DNA of 24,228 bases from Pseudonocardia broussonetiae (GTDB lineage Bacteria; Actinomycetota; Actinomycetes; Mycobacteriales; Pseudonocardiaceae). The position numbers and the translations under genes were made by a program. Shown one piece after another: positions 6,081-11,578 of this stretch (the stretch's first letter is position 1; the number at the start of each line of letters is the position of its first letter). Under the pieces are notes generated by a model that was not told the origin of the DNA, did not search any database, and worked only from the letters and a program-made list of their open reading frames with translations. The stretch lies in NCBI RefSeq assembly GCF_013155125.1, contig NZ_CP053566.1, forward strand, positions 1-24,228, read 5' to 3'.

Positions 6081-6114
6081 GCTCCCGCTGATCAACTCCT
6101 TGGTCGGCGGGAGC
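6081..6114. terminator. Strong 15-bp hairpin terminator between convergent genes
   Basis: Bases 6081-6095 pair with 6100-6114 over 15 positions, with G-U wobbles allowed at two of them, leaving the loop CTCC. The outer eight pairs GCTCCCGC/GCGGGAGC are perfect. It lies between the plus-strand membrane protein and the minus-strand 130 aa gene and can serve both. Confidence 0.75.
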
Positions 6115-6144
6115 CCTTGACGCGACGCAGTCGCCTACGAGCTC

Positions 6145-6537
6145 CTAGTAGTGGATGTTCGAGATCTTGTTACTGTTCGCAGTCGCGACAGTCACTCCAC
6201 CTGGATAGAGCCCGTAGAGACTCACCAGCTCGACCTCAAACCGGGCAGTGATTTCGTCATCACCCGAGTCGTGGTCAAGAACTCCATCAAGGCCGACAGA
6301 GCGGGCGTACGAGAGCGCGTGAGACCCAGGCGACTTGATCTCCCAAACGCCGAGGTAAAGCAGCTTGTCAGAAGAGTCGTCGCCAGTGATCCAGCAGCGA
6401 ACTCGATACTTGACACGCTGGCCAACCTCAACCCCCTCGAAATGGCTAAGGTTGATCTGGCACTTGGCGTTCACCTCCACGATCTTCAGCTTCTCGTTCT
6501 TTGGAGCGGACAGGTGGGCGTTGACAATTGTGGGCAT
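6145..6537 (-). CDS. Unknown 130 aa protein, probably beta-rich
   Basis: The ATG has AGGAG six bases upstream (minus strand), a strong initiation site. The sequence alternates short hydrophobic strands with turns (KLKIVEVNAKCQINLS, RVKYRVRCWIT, LLYLGVWEIKS, ARFEVELVSLYGLYP) and has acidic loops GDDSSD and DHDSGDDE. It has no signal peptide and no membrane segment. The plan suggests a small beta-sandwich, but I do not recognise the family and assign no function. It is divergent from the 224 aa HTH gene, so the 197-bp gap between them holds both promoters and the two may form a regulator/target pair. Confidence 0.72.
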   Translation of the reverse strand: MPTIVNAHLSAPKNEKLKIVEVNAKCQINLSHFEGVEVGQRVKYRVRCWITGDDSSDKLLYLGVWEIKSPGSHALSYARSVGLDGVLDHDSGDDEITARFEVELVSLYGLYPGGVTVATANSNKISNIHY

Positions 6538-6564
6538 CCCAGGCTCCTAACCTGATTGGTCAAC

Positions 6565-6585
6565 ACCGGCCGAGCTATGGCCGGT
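6565..6585. promoter_or_regulatory. Dyad in the divergent control region between the 130 aa and 224 aa genes
   Basis: ACCGGCC (6565-6571) and GGCCGGT (6579-6585) form a perfect 7-bp inverted repeat with a 7-nt centre, about 30 bases upstream of the minus-strand start. It may be an operator for the divergent HTH protein. The rest of 6586-6734 shows a TTGACA box (about 6699) but no matching -10. Confidence 0.45.
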
Positions 6586-6734
6586 CAGCGCGCTCTGTGA
6601 GCTTCGCTGAAATCAGAATGCGGGCTATCATGATCATTCTGGACAGCCGCCAACGGATCTCGACGGATGCCATCGTCCCGTGATGAACTACAACAGGATT
6701 TGACAGTTGCTGACACCCGTCGAGGGGGACGCTC

Positions 6735-7409
6735 GTGGCCAAGCTTGCAATGCCTGACCTGCCCGAAGGGCGTCTCAAGGAGCTCATGCGGGCACTGCAC
6801 GAGCTCCACGCCCGAGCGGGCTGGCCGAGTACTCGAGAGATCGCCCACAGTCAAGACTTCAGCTACACCACAGTCCATCAGCTATTCACAAAAACTAATC
6901 AACTGCCAAAACTGCCCGTTTTACTAGCCATCGTCTCGAATCTCGCCTCAATATCCGACCCGAATAGGGAAGAACAAATACTTGATAAATTTGACGCACT
7001 ATGGTGCGCAGCTGCAGCTACACCACCTGCTGGAACTGAGCCTACGTGGAGTAAGGACCGCCTAGACTTGGCACACTATTTTCTAGAATACAACGGCGAT
7101 CTAGTACTTCCTGTTCTCGGAACCCAGGAAAAAGTTGTTTTATCCATGCTGCTTGACAGCTACTCTCTCAATCAAATTAATGCAGAAATGTGGGCAGGGC
7201 CGAAATCCTTGCGCATTGTTTACCCAATCAATAGTGAGTACGCCACCCGGTTATTTGAGAAACTATGCATGAATTTCGGAGCGCGAACACATCCGGAAGC
7301 GCGGCCTCGTTTTCGGGGCCGGGTTTACAATCCAAACGCAAACATGCAATATCTGCGTCGAACCCGATTTAACGTATTACATTTAGAATCGGTAATTGCC
7401 GACGTATAA
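6735..7409 (+). CDS. HTH protein with an unknown AT-rich C-terminal domain (224 aa)
   Basis: The GTG start follows GGGGG at a six-base spacing. Residues about 12-75 match the N-terminal helix-turn-helix plan of many actinomycete regulators: a helix with LKELMRALHELHARAG, then PSTREIAHSQDFSYTTVHQL as the HTH, then LPVLLAIVSNLA. Residues 105-224 are not recognisable; they contain RLDLAHYFLEYNGDLVLP and a basic C-terminal part (ARPRFRGRVYNPNANMQYLRRTRFN). Base composition changes inside the gene: the first ~130 bases are GC-rich like the plasmid, and from about 6870 the sequence is clearly AT-richer without losing the frame. That suggests a fusion of a native HTH to a foreign domain, or a recently acquired gene. 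It is divergent from the 130 aa gene. Confidence 0.75.
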   Translation: MAKLAMPDLPEGRLKELMRALHELHARAGWPSTREIAHSQDFSYTTVHQLFTKTNQLPKLPVLLAIVSNLASISDPNREEQILDKFDALWCAAAATPPAGTEPTWSKDRLDLAHYFLEYNGDLVLPVLGTQEKVVLSMLLDSYSLNQINAEMWAGPKSLRIVYPINSEYATRLFEKLCMNFGARTHPEARPRFRGRVYNPNANMQYLRRTRFNVLHLESVIADV

Positions 7410-7457
7410 ATGAATCGACCGATACCAAAGTTCGCACAATGTATCTTCTGCGACGTC

Positions 7458-7525
7458 TCTACCAGGGGTGAGCCTAACTCAGACTTTAATTTGAGCTTGT
7501 CAAATTTCGGCTCACCCCTGGTAGA
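7458..7525. repeat. Perfect 17-bp inverted repeat with 34-nt loop
   Basis: Bases 7458-7474 are the exact reverse complement of 7509-7525 (arm TCTACCAGGGGTGAGCC). The AT-rich loop holds a smaller dyad, AATTTG-N7-CAAATT. It lies between the 3' ends of the 224 aa gene (plus) and the 44 aa gene (minus), so a bidirectional terminator is the plain reading. The arm length and large loop are unusual for one. Confidence 0.85.
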
Positions 7526-7532
7526 AAACCTA

Positions 7533-7667
7533 CTAGACCATAACAAGTAGCATCAGCTGTGGCTGAACTACAATAAGGCCAAGTAGCAACAGAAGCAACA
7601 ACAGCCACGAACCTGATTTGTTGCGAAATGCTAGATTGACTTCAAAACGAAAATTGCCCTTCCACAT
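7533..7667 (-). CDS. 44 aa leucine-rich membrane peptide
   Basis: This short gene has ATG at 7667-7665, GGAG six bases upstream, and a TAG at 7535-7533. Residues 1-20 are polar and basic (MWKGNFRFEVNLAFRNKSGS). Residues 21-44 are almost wholly hydrophobic: W, eight leucines, G, then LIVVQPQLMLLVMV. It would span the membrane once with the C-terminus at or in it. A promoter fits upstream: TTGATC (7787-7782), 17 nt, TACCCT (7764-7759), leaving an ~85-nt leader that contains a strong hairpin. Its size and shape resemble type I toxin peptides, but no antisense RNA is evident, so the role is open. Confidence 0.6.
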   Translation of the reverse strand: MWKGNFRFEVNLAFRNKSGSWLLLLLLLLGLIVVQPQLMLLVMV

Positions 7668-7697
7668 GACGTTCTCCACATCAAACTAACTAGGGAA

Positions 7698-7728
7698 CCC
7701 GAAGCCAGCCCAACGGCTGGAACTCGGG
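7698..7728. promoter_or_regulatory. Hairpin in the predicted leader of the 44 aa gene
   Basis: CCCGA (7698-7702) pairs with TCGGG (7724-7728) around a second stem CCAGCC/GGCTGG with loop CAAC. It lies between the proposed minus-strand promoter (7787-7759) and the start at 7667, so it could attenuate expression of the peptide. No leader ORF was seen. Confidence 0.45.
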
Positions 7729-7758
7729 AGGAACGCCAGAGGTGACGCGCCTACCTAT

Positions 7759-7787
7759 AGGGTAGACAGGGCTTAAATAATGATCAA
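7759..7787 (-). promoter_or_regulatory. Candidate promoter for the 44 aa peptide gene
   Basis: On the minus strand TTGATC (7787-7782) and TACCCT (7764-7759) are 17 nt apart. The first four bases of the -35 hexamer match TTGACA, and the -10 has the TANNNT form. Downstream lie a hairpin and then the Shine-Dalgarno of the peptide gene. Confidence 0.5.
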
Positions 7788-8030
7788 TACTTCGATGAGT
7801 TCCTTTTTCTTTTCCGACACTCTCATTCAGTGTCAGCAGAACCAGTAAGGAACTGGCTCATCCTGTCCGCATAGGCAACGTCTTCCGCCGGGCGCGCGGC
7901 AGTCAGGAGAGCAACTGCACAGCGCCCCGAGCAGGCCACGGCAGCGAACGATCACTGAGCCGAGTAACGCTCACCGACTAGCCCTTATTTCCTCGACCTG
8001 CACCCAGTGCCTGGGCAGCCGTACGTAGCC
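7788..8030. other. Intergenic region with nested dyads (candidate single-strand origin)
   Basis: No gene is visible. AGTTCCTT (7798-7805) pairs with AAGGAACT (7847-7854) and encloses GACACT (7816-7821)/AGTGTC (7829-7834), next to a pyrimidine tract. Rolling-circle plasmids need a structured non-coding single-strand origin, and this stretch is one candidate by structure alone. The remaining bases to 8030 show only a small CCCAG/CTGGG hairpin (8003-8015). Confidence 0.4.
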
Positions 8031-8054
8031 GAGTACGCGGCCCCTGCGTACTCT
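8031..8054 (+). promoter_or_regulatory. Operator and -10 box of the toxin-antitoxin operon
   Basis: GAGTACGC (8031-8038) and GCGTACTC (8046-8053) form a perfect 8-bp inverted repeat with a 7-nt spacer. The right arm overlaps a TACTCT -10 box (8049-8054), seven bases before the ATG at 8062. The -35 is weak. This is the expected place for autorepression by an RHH antitoxin, and the mRNA may be leaderless. Confidence 0.7.
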
Positions 8055-8061
8055 CCGGGGT

Positions 8062-8295
8062 ATGAGCGCCGAGCGTGTCACCGTGAGCTTCGAACCAGCG
8101 ATCGCCCAACGGGTCCGCCAGTGCGGCTCGCGGGTCCGTGGAGGTCAGAGCGGCTACCTGGCCAGGCTCGTGCAGCAGGACGCCGTGAGGGAGGCTGGGG
8201 AGGCGCTCGCCCTCTGGTACGCCGAGCAAGGCGGGGAGCAGTACGTCGTCGACGCGCTGACCGAAGCCGCGGCCGCGCAGGACCAGGCTTCGTGA
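8062..8295 (+). CDS. RHH-type antitoxin of a MazF-like toxin-antitoxin pair (77 aa)
   Basis: The N-terminal strand AERVTVSFEP and the following helices (AIAQRVRQC, then GGQSGYLARLVQQDAVREAGEAL) fit a ribbon-helix-helix/ParD- or MazE-like antitoxin. The C-terminal part (WYAEQGGEQYVVDALTEA) would be the flexible toxin-binding tail. The stop overlaps the toxin start as GTGA, so the antitoxin is made first and coupled to the toxin. A palindromic operator lies immediately upstream. Known role of the family: the labile antitoxin neutralises the toxin and represses the operon, so loss of the plasmid kills or arrests the cell. In copy 2 one extra G breaks this frame. Confidence 0.78.
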   Translation: MSAERVTVSFEPAIAQRVRQCGSRVRGGQSGYLARLVQQDAVREAGEALALWYAEQGGEQYVVDALTEAAAAQDQAS

Positions 8296-8603
8296 CCCCT
8301 CGCAGGGGTGAAATCCGTCAATACGTTCCAGTACTGCCCCGACCTGGGCAGAGCCTTCTCAGGGTCATCATCTCGGCCGATGGCCTCAACCAGGCGTCGC
8401 TACCCGTGGTGCTCGGGCTGCAGGTCGTCGAGCGTGATCCCGGCTCGATCCTCGCTGTACGCCTCGGCTCGCTTGGTTGGGCGGTTGTGACCACTGTTGA
8501 AGCCGTGCTCAAGTCACGCCTGGGCAAGGTTGCCGGCATGGCAACCGCAGAGGAGCAGGAAGCCTTGAACCAGGCGCTCAAAGCTGCTCTCGACCTGGAC
8601 TAG
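8292..8603 (+). CDS. mazF: MazF/PemK-like toxin (103 aa), putative endoribonuclease
   Basis: The GTG start overlaps the antitoxin stop by 4 nt. The opening RRGEIRQYVPV corresponds to the GEIW-type first strand of MazF proteins. LLRVIISADGLN (22-33) matches the conserved RPVLVISxDxxN-type segment. VVLGLQVVERDPGSILAVRL (39-58) gives the central strands, and the C-terminal VTTVEAVLKSRLGKVAGMATAEEQEALNQAL-type helix region ends in ALDLD, as in this family. Length is usual for MazF. Known role: cleavage of mRNA at short motifs, inhibiting growth unless bound by the antitoxin. A CcdB-like fold member is the alternative because the two folds are related. It probably serves plasmid maintenance together with the partition locus. 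Confidence 0.75.
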   Translation: MTPRRGEIRQYVPVLPRPGQSLLRVIISADGLNQASLPVVLGLQVVERDPGSILAVRLGSLGWAVVTTVEAVLKSRLGKVAGMATAEEQEALNQALKAALDLD

Positions 8604-8933
8604 ATGTGTTCTAGCGCACACTAATAGTGAGGTACCGCCAGCCGGTACAAGTTGATCGGTGAACGGCTAAGCGGGTAAGCGGTCCGGCGGGCGGTCGCTT
8701 TCATCGGTCGAGTAGACCCCCAAAAAGGGGTCCAGCGGCCGATTCTCGGGGTTTTGTGGCCTGCGTCACATACCGTTTGGCGGTATGGCAGTCGGGCCCG
8801 ACCGGCGCACGCACGGTAGCGGAACAGCGGTCGCGGGAGTTTGGGCTACGCCCGGGTAGGGTCTCAAGCACCACCAGTCGTCATCTCCGCTCACGGAGGG
8901 GGACCGGCAGCTGGTGGTGAGGATTCAGCACCT
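8604..8933. other. Intergenic region after the toxin gene with terminator and dyads
   Basis: No supported gene. It holds the hairpin described at 8703-8756, a CATACCG-TTTGG-CGGTATG dyad (8769-8787) and a perfect 12-bp palindrome GTCGGGCCCGAC (8791-8802). The last two are suitably placed to be operators for the small gene at 8974, but no clear -35/-10 pair was found. Confidence 0.5.
8703..8756 (+). terminator. Candidate intrinsic terminator of the toxin-antitoxin operon
   Basis: GACCCC (8715-8720) pairs with GGGGTC (8727-8732). An outer stem ATCGGTCG (8703-8710)/CGGCCGAT (8736-8743), with one G-U pair, closes it, and GTTTT follows at 8751. The loop A-run is one base shorter in copy 2. Confidence 0.6.
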
Positions 8934-8964
8934 CTTCGGTAGACCGCGCGCGCGTCTACCGAAG
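8934..8964 (+). promoter_or_regulatory. 11-bp hairpin running into the ribosome binding site of the 42 aa gene
   Basis: CTTCGGTAGAC (8934-8944) is exactly inverted at 8954-8964 around a CGCGCGCGC centre. The 3' arm ends in GAAG, the beginning of the near-perfect Shine-Dalgarno GAAGGAGGTGA (8961-8971). It could be an operator, or an RNA structure that controls access to the binding site. Confidence 0.7.
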
Positions 8965-8973
8965 GAGGTGAAT

Positions 8974-9102
8974 GTGTCCAAACATCACGACAAGCAGGAC
9001 GGGCCCCCGTGGGGACCCGCCCGTCTCGTGCTTGCTCTGATGGCCGTGGTCGTCCAGATCTTCGACTGGCTCGACGACCACGACTGGTGGTTGTGGTGGT
9101 GA
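8974..9102 (+). CDS. 42 aa membrane peptide with tryptophan-rich C-terminus
   Basis: The GTG at 8974 follows GAAGGAGGTGA, an almost complete complement of the 16S rRNA tail, so efficient initiation is expected. Residues 1-17 are polar (SKHHDKQDGPPWGPA), residues 17-30 hydrophobic (RLVLALMAVVVQIF), and the end is DWLDDHDWWLWW with five tryptophans in twelve residues. A longer in-frame start at 8914 would translate through the hairpin and lacks good spacing, so it is rejected. Family unknown; probably a small membrane-associated peptide. A hairpin terminator follows at 9123. Confidence 0.65.
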   Translation: MSKHHDKQDGPPWGPARLVLALMAVVVQIFDWLDDHDWWLWW

Positions 9103-9122
9103 CGTAAGTCCCCACCGCAGCG

Positions 9123-9148
9123 GTAGTGGTGACCTCGGTCGCCACTAC
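9123..9148 (+). terminator. Hairpin after the 42 aa gene
   Basis: Eleven bases (9123-9133) pair with 9138-9148 through one T-G wobble around a CTCG loop, 20 bases after the stop codon. No T-tract follows. Confidence 0.55.
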
Positions 9149-9271
9149 GCACGACGCCAAGCGGGGGGAGGCTGTCTGGGGTCGCAACCCAGTCAGCTGC
9201 CCGTCGGCGTTTGAGGGGGGTCAGGTCATCCTCGCCGGATGGCTTGGCCCCTCTCGTTTGTGCTCGGAGTG

Positions 9272-9288
9272 TGCGCGCCGGGCGCGCA
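9272..9288. terminator. GC-only 17-bp dyad downstream of rep
   Basis: TGCGCGCC-G-GGCGCGCA is a perfect dyad 78 bases beyond the rep stop, between rep (minus) and the convergent 42 aa gene. It may terminate rep transcription. The rest of 9149-9365 shows nothing else that I can support. Confidence 0.45.
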
Positions 9289-9365
9289 TCCCCCTTGCGT
9301 TCATGACAGTACAGTAGCTAGCTGAACATGGGCCAGCAACAGGCATAAGGCCAGGTCAGCGGCAT

Positions 9366-10739
9366 TTAGGCCGTCGGTTCAAGCTGCCGGGGAAACGCCC
9401 GGTAGGCATCGAGCTGCACCTTGGTCAGCGGTGGGGGCGCGCTCCGGCCGACCATCCAGGCCAAGCCCCAGTCGTCGAGCAGCGCCGCCGCGCCCGCGAA
9501 GCCGCCGGCCTCGGCCGCCTCGAGGAGCTCGCACACACGGTCGGGGTGCGATCGCAGCGCCCGCCAACTGTCCGGCCGGATGAGCAGCAGCTCCTCGCCG
9601 GGAAGCTCCTCCTCGACAATCTCCTCGTCGGACTGCTCCGGCTCGACCTTCGCCCACTCGCGCAGCCCCTTAGACCAGGCAATCTGCCGGCGGCCGCGGC
9701 TCGCTTTCTCCCACTCCCACCACCGTTCGATGTCGTCGGCCAAGCCGGTGGCGAGTCCTTCGGTGAGGAGCTGGAACGGCGTCCGGCCTCCGCCACGGGC
9801 GAGCTTGGCCTGCCCGCCGGTGATTTCGTGCGACAGTTTCACGAAATACTCGTGCAGCCCGCCGCCCTTGACCGGGTCGAGCGTGGCTAGCCGGACGTCG
9901 AGGCCGCCAGAGTCGCGCCACGAGTCGAAGCCGCGCCGCTGCAGCGCCCTGGTCCACCGGGCGTGCATCCGGCCGCCGACGTGCTTGGCCATGTCCTCGG
10001 AGATCTCGCCGCGCCAGATCATCAGGACGTGCAGGTGGACGTGCCAGCCGTTCTTACCCCTGGTGACCTCGACCGCCTTGACCCAGCCCTGCAGGCCGGC
10101 GGTCGCCTGGTCGGAGACCCACTGTTTGCCCGAGGTGACCCGCGCCCAGGCCTTGCTCAGCGCTTCCCAGCAGTCGGCGAGCGACTGACGCTGGTTGTGA
10201 CGCATCGTCAGCGTCACCATCGACGCCGTGCAGCCCTGTTCGAGCGCGTAGCGCATGAGGTCGGCCAGCTCCTCGGCCCGCCGGGTGGCGATTTTCGCCG
10301 AGCAGACCGGGCAGGCCCAGACGCTGCCGCAGTGCGCCAGCCCCGAGAAGCCGGCGATACGGCCACCTTTCCCGACACCGAGCCGGAGCGCCGGCCCCGA
10401 ACCCTCGCCGTTGATAGAGACGTGACCGCAGTCCTTGACGCGCTTGAGCGTCGTGACCTGCCGCAACCGGTAGCGCAGGGAGTGGCGTTCGCGCCGCTTC
10501 GCGTGCTTGCGCTCGCGTCGTTCCTCAGGGGTCGAGTGCGGAGGTGAAGACTTGTTCGCAGACCTACCAAGCGGCTCCGCCGGCCGGCGAGGCTCACGCC
10601 GCCGGCCGCCGTCGCCGTCGTGGCCGACCTTCCGCTCATGCGCCACCTCGATGCGCGCACGGAAGCGCCGCGCCCGCCGATTCGCCGGTGCGTCGAGATG
10701 TGGTTGCAGGGACTCAGCCACGCCGGCCGCCTCGTGCAC
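9366..10739 (-). CDS. rep: Rolling-circle replication initiator (Rep, RepSA/pIJ101-type HUH nuclease)
   Basis: This 457 aa protein nicks the double-strand origin and starts rolling-circle replication. Visible motifs in order: HCGSVWACPVCSAKI at 136-150 with C137, C143 and C146 (the cysteine-rich segment found before the catalytic core in this family); VTLTMRH at 175-181 (motif I); GWHVHLHVL at 231-239 with the metal-binding H-x-H of motif II; and HEYFVK at 296-301, where Y298 is the probable nicking tyrosine and K301 the following lysine. The C-terminal ~110 residues are acidic then hydrophobic. The first ~70 residues are Arg-rich and poorly conserved in look; the GTG at 10739 has no good binding site, and GTG at 10721 behind GAGG is a plausible shorter start. 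It is a single gene, with no repA/repB pair. Confidence 0.9.
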   Translation of the reverse strand: MHEAAGVAESLQPHLDAPANRRARRFRARIEVAHERKVGHDGDGGRRREPRRPAEPLGRSANKSSPPHSTPEERRERKHAKRRERHSLRYRLRQVTTLKRVKDCGHVSINGEGSGPALRLGVGKGGRIAGFSGLAHCGSVWACPVCSAKIATRRAEELADLMRYALEQGCTASMVTLTMRHNQRQSLADCWEALSKAWARVTSGKQWVSDQATAGLQGWVKAVEVTRGKNGWHVHLHVLMIWRGEISEDMAKHVGGRMHARWTRALQRRGFDSWRDSGGLDVRLATLDPVKGGGLHEYFVKLSHEITGGQAKLARGGGRTPFQLLTEGLATGLADDIERWWEWEKASRGRRQIAWSKGLREWAKVEPEQSDEEIVEEELPGEELLLIRPDSWRALRSHPDRVCELLEAAEAGGFAGAAALLDDWGLAWMVGRSAPPPLTKVQLDAYRAFPRQLEPTA

Positions 10740-11081
10740 GACGCGCCGAGCCCTGTTGTTGCGCGCAGGGGTCTAAGCCTGCGAAGGTGGAGCCACTCAC
10801 AGCAGCCCTTCGAGGGACTTGTTGAAAGCGCCGGGTGTGCCACCACCTGGCGTTTTCGCTTTGTATGGGGTTGTGGTCAGCGGTTCGCCGCATCACCTCG
10901 CCTAGTCCTGGTGCCTGGCACCCTCTCGCAACTGGCTGTAGTCACCCGGTAGGCGCGCCGATCGTCGGCGTGTTGCCCACCTGCGCCGGCAGCCCGACCA
11001 CCGAGGCCAGCCAGCGCCCAACAGGGTGCGTCAGAAATAAATGATGTGTGATTAACAAACGGTTTTGTATTGCGCTTATTG
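10740..11081. other. Upstream region of rep
   Basis: No credible gene; several overlapping frames are open but lack binding sites. It contains small dyads such as GGTGCC-T-GGCACC near 10908 and CGCCGA-TCG-TCGGCG near 10957. An AT-rich patch begins at about 11030. Rep mRNA made from a promoter in or beyond this patch would have a leader of 300 nt or more, long enough for antisense control. I found no convincing minus-strand promoter. Confidence 0.5.
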
Positions 11082-11100
11082 CCAGTATTTGCAATACTGG
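11082..11100. promoter_or_regulatory. Perfect 19-bp dyad CCAGTATT-TGC-AATACTGG
   Basis: Two exact 8-bp arms with a 3-bp centre lie in the AT-rich patch upstream of rep, 25 bases before a strong plus-strand terminator. It may be an operator for rep, or the first hairpin of a short regulatory RNA. Confidence 0.7.
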
Positions 11101-11105
11101 ACTTA

Positions 11106-11231
11106 CCAACAAGCGACTTCCGAGAGTGCCGGCACAGCAAACTGCCGGCACTTTCCTTTTGTGCCTTGTGCATTGAATTGTATTCCTTATACCCCCGCCA
11201 CGGTGTCGATTCCAACAAACGACCTTCCGAG
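11106..11231. repeat. Imperfect direct repeats flanking the terminator upstream of rep
   Basis: CCAACAAGCGACTTCCGAG (11106-11124) recurs as a 20-base form at 11212-11231 with one substitution and one inserted C. GATTAACA occurs just outside the pair at 11050-11057 and 11233-11240. Such paired motifs around an AT-rich stretch fit a replication-control region. Confidence 0.65.
11125..11161 (+). terminator. Strong intrinsic terminator opposite the rep leader
   Basis: AGTGCCGGCA (11125-11134) pairs perfectly with TGCCGGCACT (11143-11152), with an 8-nt loop and the tail TTCCTTTT. It works on the plus strand, but no plus-strand gene lies within several hundred bases upstream. The obvious product is a short plus-strand RNA antisense to the rep leader. 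A weak promoter TTGCGC (11070-11075) with a 17-nt gap and AATACT (11093-11098) would give one of about 55-60 nt. Confidence 0.75.
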
Positions 11232-11497
11232 CGATTAACAGCAATTATGCACGGCTGCCCTAATTCCGTAAAGCCCAAGCGGTACGTTTCCGCCCGCGAC
11301 ATCTGGCACGTCCGGCCTCTGCCGCATTCCTGGCCCGTCACCAGCACCGGGGTACGCCCGGCATCTCCGTCATCCGCTCCCAGTCGAGCAGGTAAGAATG
11401 GAAGAGGGATGGATATTTTGTAATACCCACTTCCGACTTGCCGCGTCCGCCGGCCACTGCCCCGGCTTTCCCCTCCCCTGGCATCTACCAGGCTGCC
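11162..11497. other. Intergenic region between the spread operon and the rep control region
   Basis: A 232 aa frame is open across this stretch on the minus strand, but it has no ribosome binding site, runs through the hairpin cluster and the terminator, and looks random in composition. I see the second direct repeat (11212-11231) and short AT-rich patches, and no gene that I can support. Confidence 0.5.
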
Positions 11498-11554
11498 GAT
11501 CGGCCCGTCCTCGCTCCGCTGCGGGCGGCCGATCAGCGCCGGGCTGCGCCCGGC
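11498..11554 (-). terminator. Hairpin cluster ending the transfer/spread operon
   Basis: GATCGGCC (11498-11505) pairs with GGCCGATC (11527-11534). Next to it GCCGGGC (11538-11544) pairs with GCCCGGC (11548-11554). Both lie 25-80 bases after the stop of the last operon gene on the minus strand. The only substitution between the two copies of the unit (G11542, A in copy 2) falls in the second stem. Confidence 0.6.
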
Positions 11555-11578
11555 CAGGAGCAACCCCTGCAGCACCGC

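Noticed and set aside
7458..7525. Insertion sequence with terminal inverted repeats
   Set aside because: Only 34 bases lie between the arms, with no transposase and no target duplication seen.
7681..7860. tRNA gene suggested by several short stems
   Set aside because: No T-loop sequence, anticodon arm spacing or acceptor stem could be fitted.
8007..8603. A 198-codon frame covering the toxin with a long N-terminal extension
   Set aside because: The extension is the wrong frame of the antitoxin gene; the toxin starts at the GTGA overlap.
8914..8973. Upstream GTG start extending the 42 aa peptide to 62 aa
   Set aside because: The extension reads through the hairpin, and the near-perfect Shine-Dalgarno points to the GTG at 8974.
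9421..10547. Plus-strand frames of 255 and 194 codons opposite rep
   Set aside because: They lie wholly antisense to Rep, whose motifs are unambiguous, and show shadow-type composition.
11070..11423. Plus-strand 117-codon frame
   Set aside because: It contains the intrinsic terminator and the direct repeats and has no binding site.
10877..11575. A 232-codon minus-strand frame upstream of rep
   Set aside because: It runs through the hairpin cluster, the terminator and the direct repeats, lacks a binding site, and has no coherent protein features; the region is better read as control DNA.
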